Assembly (NCBI GenBank): GCA_051648405.1
Contig: JBOFFC010000139.1
Span: 1-50,480, forward strand
Source: JBOFFC01 sp051648405
Lineage (GTDB): Bacteria > Planctomycetota > Planctomycetia > Pirellulales > Lacipirellulaceae
DNA: 50,480 bases
Reading direction: 5' to 3'
Positions 8,760-17,645 of the stretch are shown piece after piece; position 1 is the first letter of the stretch; each line of letters begins with the position of its first letter. The notes under the pieces are model-generated. The model was given only the letters and a program-made list of their open reading frames with translations, had not been told where the DNA came from and made no database searches. The translations under genes and the position numbers were made by a program.

Positions 8760-9482
8760 ATGCGCACCCTCGTCGCCCTGGCGACCTACAACGAGATCGA
8801 GAACCTGCCGTCGCTCGTCGATGCGGTGCTCGACGCGCTCCCCGGGTGCGACGTCCTCGTCGTCGATGACAACTCGCCCGACGGCACGGGGCGATGGGCC
8901 GACGAGAAGGCCGCGGCCGAGCCGCGGGTCCGCGTGCTGCACCGCGCGGGGAAGCTCGGCCTGGGGTCGGCGACGGTCGAGGCCATGCGCGTCGCGCTGG
9001 GCGAGCCCTCGGAGCCAGGCTACGACGCCTTCTGCACGCTCGACGCTGACTGGAGCCACCCGCCGGCGCTGCTGCCGACGCTCGTTGGGCTGCTCGGGTC
9101 GGCCGACGTCGCCGTCGGGTCGCGCTACGCCCCCGGCGGGGGGATCGAGGGCTGGCCGCTGCGGCGGCACGTGGCCAGCCGGCTGGTGAACTTCGCAGCC
9201 CGGTGGCTGCTGTGGCTTCCGACGAGCGACTCGAGCGGCTCGCTCCGCGCTTACCGAGTCGATGCGCTGCGGAAGCTCGACCTGGGGGCGATGGAGTGCC
9301 CTGGGTACGCCTACCTCGAAGAGGTCCTCTGGCGGCTCAAGCGCACGGGGGCGACGTTCGCCGAGGCCCCCTTCACGTTCACCGACCGCCGCGCGGGGGA
9401 GTCGAAGATCAACCGCCGCGAGGTCACGGCCGCGGCGCGGCTGATCCTGCGACTGGGGCTCCGCACCTGGACGGGTCGTTGA
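8760..9482 (+). CDS. Family 2 glycosyltransferase, polyprenol-phosphate mannose synthase type
   Basis: The protein has about 240 residues. MRTLVALATYNEIENLPSL begins a GT-A fold, with VLVVDDNSPDGT and CTLDADWSHPP (the DxD-like metal site). VGSRYAPGGGIEGWPLRRH, RAYRVDAL and FTDRRAGESKINRREV follow. This pattern is that of dolichyl/polyprenyl-phosphate mannose synthases (DPM1-like), which load a lipid carrier with a sugar at the cytoplasmic membrane. I chose the ATG at 8760. An in-frame TTG at 8730 would add ten residues that do not resemble the family. There is no C-terminal membrane domain, so it is the soluble DPM1 form. Confidence 0.93.
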   Translation: MRTLVALATYNEIENLPSLVDAVLDALPGCDVLVVDDNSPDGTGRWADEKAAAEPRVRVLHRAGKLGLGSATVEAMRVALGEPSEPGYDAFCTLDADWSHPPALLPTLVGLLGSADVAVGSRYAPGGGIEGWPLRRHVASRLVNFAARWLLWLPTSDSSGSLRAYRVDALRKLDLGAMECPGYAYLEEVLWRLKRTGATFAEAPFTFTDRRAGESKINRREVTAAARLILRLGLRTWTGR

Positions 9483-9628
9483 TCGACGGGGCCGTTAGCC
9501 GATTCCCCGGTGGCGCCCGTTGACGCCTGGCGCGATCGTAACGGCCGGAAGTCCGCCGACCTGCGCACACGCACCGTGACCTACGCTTGGCGGTTCGTCC
9601 TCGAATCGCACGGAGCTATCGGCACGCC

Positions 9629-11716
9629 ATGAGCAAGAAACGCGTCGGCATCCTTACCTCGGGGGGGGACTGCCCCGGCCTGAACGCCGTCATCCGCGGC
9701 GCGGTCAAGGCGTGCCACCAGCTCGGCTACGACTGCGTCGGGTTCCTCAAGGGGTACGAGGGGCTGTACGACCCCGTGCAGTACGTCCACCTGTCGCCGG
9801 CCAGCACGCGCGGGATCCTCAACCAGGGGGGGACGATCCTCGGCTCGACCAACAAGGGCCGCTTCGCCGCCACCGTCGGCGTGCAGGACCGGCAGGAGCT
9901 CGACCCCGTGCTGATGCGCGGCGTCAAGCAGACGATCGAGCAACTCTCGATCGACGGGCTGATCTGCGTCGGCGGCGACGGCTCGCTGGCCGTGGCGCAA
10001 CAGTTCCACGAGCAAGGGATCCCGGTGGTCGGCGTCCCCAAGACGATCGACAACGACCTGTCGGCCACCGCCTTCACGTTCGGTTTCGACAGCGCGATCG
10101 AGTGCGCGACCGACGCCCTCGACCGGCTGCACACGACCGCCGCCAGCCACGAGCGGATCATGGTCCTCGAGGTGATGGGCCGCCACGCCGGGTGGATCGC
10201 GCTCAACTCGGGGATCGCGGGGGGCGGCGACGTGATCCTGATCCCCGAGATCGACTGGACCTTCGAGCACGTCTGCCACAAGATCCTGCACCGCGAGAGC
10301 CAGGGTAAGAAGTTCACGCTGGTCGTCGTCGCCGAGGGGGCCGAACTGCCGCACGGCGGGATGGTGGGCGAGCACCGCGCCGGGCAACAGATGAAGCTCG
10401 GCGGCATCGGCCGCGCCGTGACCGACGAGATCGGTCGCCGCCTGCACCGCGAGACGCGCCTCTGCGTGCTCGGCCACCTGCAGCGCGGCGGTCGCCCCAC
10501 GACGTTCGACCGCGTCCTCGCCACGCAGTTCGGCGCCCACGCGGTTCGCCTGGTGAAGGAGGGTCGCTTCGGCGAGATGATCTGCAGCCGACCGCCGGAA
10601 ATGACCAGCGTCCCGATCATCGAGGCGGTCAACGTCCTTCGGACCGTCGAGCCCCACGGGCCCGGCGTGCAAGCGGCCCGCGCATTGGGGATCAGCTTCG
10701 GCGATCGCCCTGCCGACGCGATCGGCGAGGACGTGTTCGCCGGACCCGAAGCCGCAGCCTCGCCGATCTTCGCGACCACCGCGGGGGCGTTCGCCCCGGC
10801 GCTCGCCGACGAGCCCTCGACGGAACCGGCGGTGGAACGCACCCCGCCGGAAGTGACCGCGTACGACGCCGAGCACTCGCTAGCCGAGACGACCCACGTC
10901 GCCGAGCTGGTGCTCGAAGAAGCGGTCGCCGAGCGAACTGCGGAGGTGATCGCTCTCGCGCCGAAGGCGCCCGAGTTGCCGACAAGCGCGTTGCTGGAAA
11001 CGGGGTTCCTGGAGACGGAGCCGCTGAAAACTGAGACGCTTGCAACCGAGGCGCCTGCCGAGAAGCCCGCGCCCGCGAAACCCGCCGACACGCTCCCGAC
11101 GCTGTCGCAACCCGGGTTCCTTGAAGAGCCGGTCGCGGATGCCACCGCGACGCTGGAGTCGCTCAAGGTCGAGGCGTTTGACGAGCCCTCGCTCGACACC
11201 GACGAGGCGCCCGTCGAGGAATCGAAGTCGCTCGCCGTGACGCCGGAGACGACGGCCGAGATCGTTGAGGCCATCGAGGCCGCGGAAGCGACGGTCGAGG
11301 TCGATGAAGACCCGTCCGACGACGTCCCTGAAACGGAGGCCCCGGAGACCGACGCGTCGCTCGAGCTCGAGATCGCCGCCCAGGTCGCCGAGGCGCAGGC
11401 TGCGCTCGCCGAGCGGATCGCCGGGATGGCGCAGTCGTCGCGCGATCGCGCCCCCGAGTCGGTCAAGGTCGATGCCACCTCGCTCGAAGCGCTTTCGGTC
11501 GATGAAGCCCTGGCAATGGCGCCCAGCACCCCGACCAAGGAGGACTCGCCCGCGACCGGCGCGCTCGAGTTCGACGTCGAGTCCCTCATGAAGCGGATTT
11601 CGGTCCCCCCCACCCCGAGCAAGGCGCCCGCGCCGATCGAGTTCACGAGCGCCGCTTTCGACGCCGACGTGCTCGCCGAAGCGAAGGCGGCCCTCGAAGC
11701 GGCGCTCGGGAAGTAG
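9629..11716 (+). CDS. pfkA: 6-phosphofructokinase with a long acidic C-terminal extension
   Basis: The protein has about 695 residues from the ATG at 9629. The first 350 or so are a complete phosphofructokinase: GILTSGGDCPGLNAVIRG, then VGGDGS and PKTIDND, then MGRHAGWIAL, EGAELP and LGHLQRGGRPTTFDR. The GGDG (Gly104-type) together with PKTIDND (Lys124-type) is the mixed signature of group III enzymes, usually ATP-dependent relatives of PPi-PFKs. From about the FGDRPADAIGEDVF stretch to the end lie some 340 Ala/Glu/Thr/Pro-rich residues with no known domain, in an uninterrupted frame. Typical PFKs are 320-450 residues. An upstream in-frame start at 9587 is less likely. Confidence 0.95.
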   Translation: MSKKRVGILTSGGDCPGLNAVIRGAVKACHQLGYDCVGFLKGYEGLYDPVQYVHLSPASTRGILNQGGTILGSTNKGRFAATVGVQDRQELDPVLMRGVKQTIEQLSIDGLICVGGDGSLAVAQQFHEQGIPVVGVPKTIDNDLSATAFTFGFDSAIECATDALDRLHTTAASHERIMVLEVMGRHAGWIALNSGIAGGGDVILIPEIDWTFEHVCHKILHRESQGKKFTLVVVAEGAELPHGGMVGEHRAGQQMKLGGIGRAVTDEIGRRLHRETRLCVLGHLQRGGRPTTFDRVLATQFGAHAVRLVKEGRFGEMICSRPPEMTSVPIIEAVNVLRTVEPHGPGVQAARALGISFGDRPADAIGEDVFAGPEAAASPIFATTAGAFAPALADEPSTEPAVERTPPEVTAYDAEHSLAETTHVAELVLEEAVAERTAEVIALAPKAPELPTSALLETGFLETEPLKTETLATEAPAEKPAPAKPADTLPTLSQPGFLEEPVADATATLESLKVEAFDEPSLDTDEAPVEESKSLAVTPETTAEIVEAIEAAEATVEVDEDPSDDVPETEAPETDASLELEIAAQVAEAQAALAERIAGMAQSSRDRAPESVKVDATSLEALSVDEALAMAPSTPTKEDSPATGALEFDVESLMKRISVPPTPSKAPAPIEFTSAAFDADVLAEAKAALEAALGK

Positions 11717-11740
11717 CCGTCGCTCCGTCGCGAGACCAAT

Positions 11741-11786
11741 CGATCACGCCCCCCTGCGATGCAAGCATTGCAGGGGGGCGTGATCG
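11741..11786 (+). terminator. Very strong hairpin downstream of pfkA
   Basis: Perfect 17-bp arms lie at 11741-11757 and 11770-11786. The centre (11758-11769) can pair further as ATGC/GCAT, so nearly the whole 46 bases fold. There is no T-run on either side, so it may be a terminator that does not need one, an mRNA 3'-end stabiliser or a protein-binding palindrome. Confidence 0.55.
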
Positions 11787-11831
11787 TAGTGGCATTGCCG
11801 ACCCACGGCGACGCATGCTACACGCCCGCGA

Positions 11832-12779
11832 ATGAACGAAGCCCTACCGCAAGCGGCTGCGGCCGCCGTCGTCTCCGACGCCAAGACCAACTCCCAGCTC
11901 TTCAACACCGCGCTCAGCGAGCTGTTGCGCGGCGACTTCCAGTCGATCTCCGCGGCTGAATGGCGGCTACTCGCGACGCACGGCGCGATGAGCGTCTGCC
12001 TCGTGCTGATCCTGCTGTTCTTGGCCCTCACGGCCGCCGGCTGGGCCGCCGCGGCGGTCCGCACGAGCCTGACCCGCGCTAAGTTCGACCCAACGCTCGC
12101 GAAGTTCCTCGCGAAGATGACGCGTTGGGGCATCCTACTCATCGCCGGGATCGTCTGCCTCGGGACGTTCGGGGTCGAGACGACCGGCCTGGCCGCCGTG
12201 CTGGGCGCCGCCGGCTTCGCGATTGGCATGGCGTTCCAGGGGACTCTTTCCAGCTTCGCCGCCGGCGCGATGCTGCTGATCTTCCGCCCCTTTAAGGTCG
12301 GCGACACGGTCAACATCGCCGGTCAGAGCGGCACCGTCGATGAGATCGAGCTGTTCACCACGACGCTCGACACGGCCGACAACCGAAGGATCATTCTTCC
12401 GAACAACGCCGTGTTCGGCACAACGATCGAGAACATCACCTACCACCGCGTACGACGCGCAGACGTCTCCGTTGGGGTCGCCTACGACGCCGACATCGAC
12501 CAGACGCGGCGCGTGCTCGAGTCGGCGATCGCCTCGACGGAGGGGGCGCTCGTCGAGCCGGCGCCCGAGGTGGTGCTCGTCGCTCTTGGCGCGTCGAGCG
12601 TCGATTGGTCGGTGCGTGCGTGGGCGCCGACCGCGCAGGTCGGCGTCGTCAAGCAAGAGTTGATACGCAGCGTCAAGCTGCGGCTCGACGCTGCGGGGAT
12701 CGGGATCCCGTTCCCGCAGATGGACGTTCACGTCCGCGACGCGGCTGCGCAGCACGTGGCGACCCGTCGCGCCGCGTAG
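11832..12779 (+). CDS. MscS-family mechanosensitive channel
   Basis: This 315-residue protein has TM1 at about 51-73, TM2 at 97-114 and the glycine/alanine-rich pore helix TM3 at 119-150 (GLAAVLGAAGFAIGMAFQGT). The MscS signature FRPFKVGD (151-158) and the beta domain (GTVDEIELFTTTLDT, then RRIILPNNAVFG) follow. Size and topology are those of small MscS channels, which release solutes on osmotic downshock from the inner membrane. It stands alone after the pfkA hairpin. Confidence 0.95.
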   Translation: MNEALPQAAAAAVVSDAKTNSQLFNTALSELLRGDFQSISAAEWRLLATHGAMSVCLVLILLFLALTAAGWAAAAVRTSLTRAKFDPTLAKFLAKMTRWGILLIAGIVCLGTFGVETTGLAAVLGAAGFAIGMAFQGTLSSFAAGAMLLIFRPFKVGDTVNIAGQSGTVDEIELFTTTLDTADNRRIILPNNAVFGTTIENITYHRVRRADVSVGVAYDADIDQTRRVLESAIASTEGALVEPAPEVVLVALGASSVDWSVRAWAPTAQVGVVKQELIRSVKLRLDAAGIGIPFPQMDVHVRDAAAQHVATRRAA

Positions 12780-12800
12780 AAGCGACCGCCGACGAGCGGC

Positions 12801-13931
12801 TCAGCAGGCGCCTGCCGCGACCAGCTTGGCGATCTTGCGCCCCGTCACCGAGAGTGGCAGCTCGGCGAGCTCGGCGCTGGTGACCCAGCGCTGCGTCGCC
12901 GTCGGACGGCGCGCCCGGCCGGAAGCGACCGTCGCTGCGTAGCACTCCAGCGTGATGCGGTAGCGTGTGACGCCGTGCTTGAGCGTCTTCACGAGGGCGC
13001 CCGGCTCGCAGTCGATCCCCGTCTGAGCGAGCAGGTTCTGCCGCAGTTCGTCTCGCACGAACAACGGCCCCTCGGCTTCCACGGCGAAGCGCGGGAAGTC
13101 CCAGAGCCCCGCCCAACGCTCCCCATCGGCGCACTGGCGGACGAGCACCCCGTCGCCTCGGCGGACGACGACCGCCGCCTCGCGCACCGCCGTGAACTCG
13201 AGCTTCTTGGTTGTCGGCGCCAGCGACTCGACGGTCCCCGCGGCCTTCGCTCGGCAGAGGTTCGCGACCGGGCACTGGTCGCAGCGCGGCGCCACCGGCG
13301 TGCAAACCAGCGACCCAAGTTCCATCAGCGCTTGGTTGAAGCGCGACACGTCGCGCGTCGGCAGCAGTTCTTCGGCGAGGCCCCACAGACGCCGCTGACC
13401 GGCGGCGCGCAGTGGGTCCCCCGGATAGGCGATCAGTCGCGTCAGCAGCCGGATCGTGTTCGCCTCGAGGATCGGCGCGCGCTGGTCGAAGGCGATCGAC
13501 GCGATCGCGCCGGCCGTGTAGCGGCCGATCCCCGGAAGAGTCCGCAGCCCTTCGACCGTGTCGGGGAACTCGCCGCCGTGCTCATCGACCACCCGCTTGG
13601 CCGCCGCGTGGAGCGACCGCGCGCGACGGTAGTACCCGAGGCCTTCCCACAGCCGGAGGACGTCGGACTCCGTGGCGGCAGCCAAGTCCGCGACCGTTGG
13701 AAACGCGGCTACGAAGCGCTCGAAGTACGGCCGCACCGCATCGACGCGCGTTTGCTGCAGCATCACCTCGCTGACCCACACCCGGTACGGGTCGCGGGTG
13801 CGGCGCCACGGGAGGTCGCGCGCGTGGCGCGCGTACCACGCAACGAGCTTGCGCCGGAACGACCGCTTCCAAGGGGCGTCGATCGCCGCTTCGGCGCTGC
13901 CCCCGACGGCGTCCGTCGCGGGCCGGCTCAC
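12801..13931 (-). CDS. mutY: A/G-specific adenine glycosylase (MutY), atypical catalytic residue
   Basis: The protein has 376 residues from a GTG at 13931 that overlaps the stop of the upstream gene (GTGA). The frame stays open further upstream, but that part overlaps the neighbouring gene. Features are LPWRRTRDPYRVWVSEVMLQQT (split LPWRR at 40-44; SEVMLQQT with Glu55), a helix-hairpin-helix LPGIGRYTAGAI (132-143), and the iron-sulfur cysteines C210-x6-C217-x2-C220-x5-C226. A C-terminal MutT-like 8-oxoG recognition domain follows (AAVVVRRGDGVLVRQ). MutY removes adenine opposite 8-oxoguanine. Where MutY has PILDGN with its catalytic Asp, this protein reads PILEAN (Glu156). Confidence 0.93.
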   Translation of the reverse strand: MSRPATDAVGGSAEAAIDAPWKRSFRRKLVAWYARHARDLPWRRTRDPYRVWVSEVMLQQTRVDAVRPYFERFVAAFPTVADLAAATESDVLRLWEGLGYYRRARSLHAAAKRVVDEHGGEFPDTVEGLRTLPGIGRYTAGAIASIAFDQRAPILEANTIRLLTRLIAYPGDPLRAAGQRRLWGLAEELLPTRDVSRFNQALMELGSLVCTPVAPRCDQCPVANLCRAKAAGTVESLAPTTKKLEFTAVREAAVVVRRGDGVLVRQCADGERWAGLWDFPRFAVEAEGPLFVRDELRQNLLAQTGIDCEPGALVKTLKHGVTRYRITLECYAATVASGRARRPTATQRWVTSAELAELPLSVTGRKIAKLVAAGAC

Positions 13932-15805
13932 GGCTCGTCGGCGTCGCGGAGGGCGAGCGTCTTCCGCGCCCAGACGACGCGTTCGGCGTCCCCCGTGTAG
14001 CCCGCAATCCGCTCGCGCGGCGACTCGACGACGACCCCCACGATCCCCACCGAGCGTGAGTTCACCGCGACGAACCGATCGACGTCGATCGGCTTCTTGG
14101 TCACGACGACGACCTCCGAGCCAGCGACCTGGAAACGGTACTCGCTCACCGAGCCCGCGGGCCGCGCGTTGCTCGGAACGCCAACGAACACGACCCCGCC
14201 GTGCGGGCGTCCGGTCCATGCGAGCCACGGTCCGGCGACCTGCGAGGCCGCGTCGCGCGCCCCCTGCGTCCGCAGCGTGCGTTGCAGCAGATCGACCGAC
14301 TCGAGCGCCGTTGATTGCGCGTCGATGGACTGCGCGGAGGGCTGGTGGAACGTCAGCACCTGCGCCAAGTAGCAGAGCCTCGCGTAGTGCTGTCCCATCA
14401 CGGGGGCCTGCGCGGGGTCGCTCAAGTCTCCGCCGACGAAGCCACGCGACGCGGGCGCCGCCTCGGCGAGCGCCTCCGCGAGCAGCGCGTCGTCGTACAC
14501 CGGCGCGCCGACGAGCGGCGACTGCTCGGCAGTCGCCGACGCGGTAGATTCGTCGAGAGGCCGCAGCGCTGAATCGGCGGGAGGCGATTCGAACGAAGCG
14601 ACTCGGTCCGAGCTTGCCGCGGGCTGCGAGTCTTGCGCCGCGGGCTCGGCTAGCGGCGCCGAATCGGCACGCGGGTCGAACGGCGCCGGCTCGTCGGTGG
14701 ACTCGGCAGTCGCGGCGTAGCGATCACCGACCGCAACGCCGTACCGGCCGGGCGCCCCGGAGTGTGCGTCGCTCTCGAACGCGGCCGGGGCGACGGGGGC
14801 CGTCGAATCGCTGGCCTCGGGCGCGGTGGGCGTGGCGACGATGACGGCGCGGTCGTTCTTTGCGGCGGGACGCGCCGCCAACTCGCTACTCGGGTTGTCG
14901 GGTGCCTCGGTAGCGCTGGTAAACGGCTCGACGAGGGGCGCGCTGTCGCTGGGCCAGGTGAGGAGCATGTACGTCGCGGGCGCCGCGATCGCGAGCAGTC
15001 CCGCGGCGGCGCTCAGCATGCCGGTCCAACTTCGCGAGCCCTCAGCGCGAAACTTCGCGGCGGGCTTCTCGACGGCGACGCGTGCTTTGCTCGCCGTTGG
15101 CTCGGCGGGAGTCGTTGCTTTTGGCTCGGCCGGACCGCTGGTCTGCCGCAGCGCGGAGGAGAGGTCGATCGAAGGGGCGGAGGGCCCGTTGGGCGCCTTC
15201 GACCGCGCGTCGTCCGCCACTTCGAGCGACGACGACCCGAAATCGAAGCGAAAATCGGCGACCGGCGGCGCCGCTTTGGGGGGCGCCGCGGACGTCGGCG
15301 TGGCGGTGGGCTTTGTCGCGGGGGTCGGTTCGCCACGCGGTGCGGCGCCGGGCGCCGATCCGATCCCAGCCGGCGCCACCTTCGCAGCCACCGACCCGAG
15401 CGCCGCAACGCCGGCTTGCGCGGCCTGAGGCGCGGACTTGAGGGCCTCGGCGAAGTTCGGCCGAACCGGTTCGGCGGTCGCCGCAGTTTCAGAACCGCGC
15501 AGCCAGTCGGCGAGCGTCGCCGGCTCGCTCGTGGCGGCCGGCGGCTTCTGCGCTGGCGTCGGAGCCGCGGTCGGCGCGACACGCTTCTCGCCCGATGCGG
15601 CGACCGGGAGCGCTGTCGCCGCGATCGCCGATGCAACGCGCAGCGGCCGACGGACGAGCGTCGCCACCTCGATCCGCGACTCGCAATCGGGGCATCGCAC
15701 CCCCGCTCCTGCGCCGAGCGCCTCGGTATCGACGCCGAACGTCGCGCCGCAGCGCGGGCAATCGGCGAGCGTCAGTGTTGTCGTGGGGGTCGGCTGCGTC
15801 GGCAT
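13928..15805 (-). CDS. Zinc-ribbon (MJ0042-type) single-TM protein
   Basis: This 625-residue protein begins with a Cys4 zinc ribbon (C16-x2-C19 and C38-x2-C41) of the MJ0042 type often found at the N-terminus of planctomycete proteins. Residues 50-260 are Ala/Pro-rich and low complexity. A single membrane helix lies at 261-283 (GMLSAAAGLLAIAAPATYMLL). Another disordered stretch leads to a conserved-looking C-terminal domain of about 170 residues (from GQHYARLCYLAQVLTFHQ to the end) that I do not recognise. The ribbon would face the cytoplasm and the C-terminal domain the other side. It is translationally coupled to mutY downstream. Function unknown. Confidence 0.8.
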   Translation of the reverse strand: MPTQPTPTTTLTLADCPRCGATFGVDTEALGAGAGVRCPDCESRIEVATLVRRPLRVASAIAATALPVAASGEKRVAPTAAPTPAQKPPAATSEPATLADWLRGSETAATAEPVRPNFAEALKSAPQAAQAGVAALGSVAAKVAPAGIGSAPGAAPRGEPTPATKPTATPTSAAPPKAAPPVADFRFDFGSSSLEVADDARSKAPNGPSAPSIDLSSALRQTSGPAEPKATTPAEPTASKARVAVEKPAAKFRAEGSRSWTGMLSAAAGLLAIAAPATYMLLTWPSDSAPLVEPFTSATEAPDNPSSELAARPAAKNDRAVIVATPTAPEASDSTAPVAPAAFESDAHSGAPGRYGVAVGDRYAATAESTDEPAPFDPRADSAPLAEPAAQDSQPAASSDRVASFESPPADSALRPLDESTASATAEQSPLVGAPVYDDALLAEALAEAAPASRGFVGGDLSDPAQAPVMGQHYARLCYLAQVLTFHQPSAQSIDAQSTALESVDLLQRTLRTQGARDAASQVAGPWLAWTGRPHGGVVFVGVPSNARPAGSVSEYRFQVAGSEVVVVTKKPIDVDRFVAVNSRSVGIVGVVVESPRERIAGYTGDAERVVWARKTLALRDADEP

Positions 15806-16050
15806 CGTCGGATCCTCCGGACCAATGCGTGGGGCCAGGCAGGCCTGGCGAGGCGTTCACGGGTCTACTGGGACGGCCGAGTTCCGTGCCGACCCGTCTC
15901 GCACCGAAGAAGACCGCCCCGAGCGAGACCGACATTGTGCGCCGACTAGCGCGAAATTGCAGCCCGGATCGCCTAGCGCGATCGATCTGACTTGGGGGAC
16001 GCCCGCAGTCTGACCCGCACAACCGCTAGGGTCGGCACGCCGCGGGCCGC

Positions 16051-16062
16051 CGTGCTAGCACG
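16051..16062. repeat. CGTGCTAGCACG palindrome downstream of the M32 gene
   Basis: This 12-bp perfect palindrome lies 5 bp beyond the stop of the carboxypeptidase gene. The same core is found in the larger palindrome at 32698-32719, also just after a stop codon. A role at mRNA 3' ends is inferred. Confidence 0.5.
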
Positions 16063-16066
16063 CGGT

Positions 16067-17590
16067 TCACGGCGAGAACGCAACGCCGTAGAGGGCCCCG
16101 AACTTCGTCCGCAGGCGCCGCAGCAGCGCCGCGGCCGACAACGGCGCGCCGGTCACCCGCTGGACGAGCCGGGCCGCGGAATCGCGCTGGCCAACCGCGT
16201 GGACGTTGCGCCGCAGCCACTCGAGCAAGGGCCGAAACTCACCGAGCGCGAACATCGCGTCGAGGTCCCCCAGCTCGGCGCCAGCGGCCTCGAACAACTG
16301 CGCCGCGTGCAAGTTGCCGAGCGCGTACGTCGGGAAGTAGCCGAACATCCCCTCGCTCCAATGCACGTCCTGCAGGCAGCCGTTCGCGTCAGTTGGCGAA
16401 ACGATCCCAAGCGTCTCGCGGTACGCCTCGTTCCAGGCGCCCGGCAGGTCGGCCACCGCGAGTCTCCCTTCCACGAGCGCTCGCTCGAGCCGGAAGCGGA
16501 TGCAGACGTGGAGGTTGTAGGTCGCCTCGTCCGACTCGGTGCGGATGAGCGACGGCTTCGACTCGTTCACCGCGAAGTAGTAGTCGTCGAGCGTGACGTC
16601 CCCGAGCGCCGCCGGGAAAGCCCTCTGCGCCGCGGGGTACATCCGGCGCCAGAAGCCGTACGAGCGGCCGACGAGGTTCTCCCACATCCGCGACTGGGAC
16701 TCGTGGATCGCCAGCGACATCGCCTCGCCGGCCGGCATGCCGTACTCGGCCGCGTCGAGGCCTTGCTCGTAGATGCCGTGCCCCGCCTCGTGGAGGATGC
16801 TGAAGAACCCGTCGCCGAAGTCGTGCTCGTTGTAGCGCGTCGTCAGGCGCACGTCGCGGGGTCCGGCGCCGCCGCAAAACGGGTGGTGCGTGGTGTCGAG
16901 CCGCCCCGCATCGAAGTCGAAGCCGATCGCCGCCGCCGCCGCCTTGCCGAACTCGGCCTGAGCCGCGACCGGGAACGACCGCGCAAGGACCTCGCTCGGC
17001 GCCGTGCGCCCGCTCTCGACGATCGCCCGCACCAGCGGCGTCAGCTCTGTTTGGAGGGCGTCGAGCACGGTGGCGATCGAAACGGCGGTCTCGCCCGGCT
17101 CGTAGTCATCGACCAGCGCGTCGTACGGCGACTCGGCGTAGCCCACGGCCTCGGCCTGCTCGACGCGCAGGCGCAGCATCTTCTCGAGCCAGGGGCGGAA
17201 AGCGGCGAAGTCGTTCGCCTTGCGCGCCGCGGCCCACGCCTGGTGCGACTGGCTCGCGGTGCGAGCGATTTCTTCGACAAGCGCTTGCGGGATCTTGGTG
17301 AGCTTTTCGCGGCGGCGGCGCAGCTCGCGGACGTTGGCGCCGACGGCGCCGTTCGCATCCGCCGCCAGGTCACTGCCTGCCAGGTGCTCGAGCCACTCGC
17401 CAACTTCCGGCGCCGTGTTCCGACGGTGGGCCGTCCCCGCGAGGTACGCGGCCTGCTCGCCGCGGTACTCGATCGCCGCGGGGGGGCAGTACGTTTGCTC
17501 GTCCCAGTAGACGAGGCCCGCGATCGACGTCACGAGCGCCGTCTCTTGCTGGTGCTGAACGAGCAGGGCGTAGGCGTCGGCGGGGTTCAC
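16067..17590 (-). CDS. M32-family metallocarboxypeptidase
   Basis: The protein has 507 residues from a GTG at 17590. An upstream extension of the frame to 17785 reads as Arg/Ser-rich shadow and overlaps the small lipoprotein gene. The zinc site HEAGHGIYEQG (HExxH with the downstream glycines) and the second motif HESQSRMWEN, typical of thermostable carboxypeptidase Taq/Pfu (M32), are both intact. The C-terminal FGYFPTYALGNLHAAQ is also a family block. It removes C-terminal residues from peptides, probably in the cytoplasm, since there is no signal peptide. Length matches the family (about 500). Confidence 0.94.
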   Translation of the reverse strand: MNPADAYALLVQHQQETALVTSIAGLVYWDEQTYCPPAAIEYRGEQAAYLAGTAHRRNTAPEVGEWLEHLAGSDLAADANGAVGANVRELRRRREKLTKIPQALVEEIARTASQSHQAWAAARKANDFAAFRPWLEKMLRLRVEQAEAVGYAESPYDALVDDYEPGETAVSIATVLDALQTELTPLVRAIVESGRTAPSEVLARSFPVAAQAEFGKAAAAAIGFDFDAGRLDTTHHPFCGGAGPRDVRLTTRYNEHDFGDGFFSILHEAGHGIYEQGLDAAEYGMPAGEAMSLAIHESQSRMWENLVGRSYGFWRRMYPAAQRAFPAALGDVTLDDYYFAVNESKPSLIRTESDEATYNLHVCIRFRLERALVEGRLAVADLPGAWNEAYRETLGIVSPTDANGCLQDVHWSEGMFGYFPTYALGNLHAAQLFEAAGAELGDLDAMFALGEFRPLLEWLRRNVHAVGQRDSAARLVQRVTGAPLSAAALLRRLRTKFGALYGVAFSP

Positions 17591-17645
17591 GGTGTTGGCT
17601 CCGAGGGGGCTGGCTCGCGACGGGCGCCCTCCCCGCGACGAGCCG

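Noticed and set aside
13932..14228. N-terminal extension of mutY by 99 residues
   Set aside because: It lies inside the zinc-ribbon gene and is Arg-rich. The GTG at 13931 gives a normal MutY start with a GTGA overlap.
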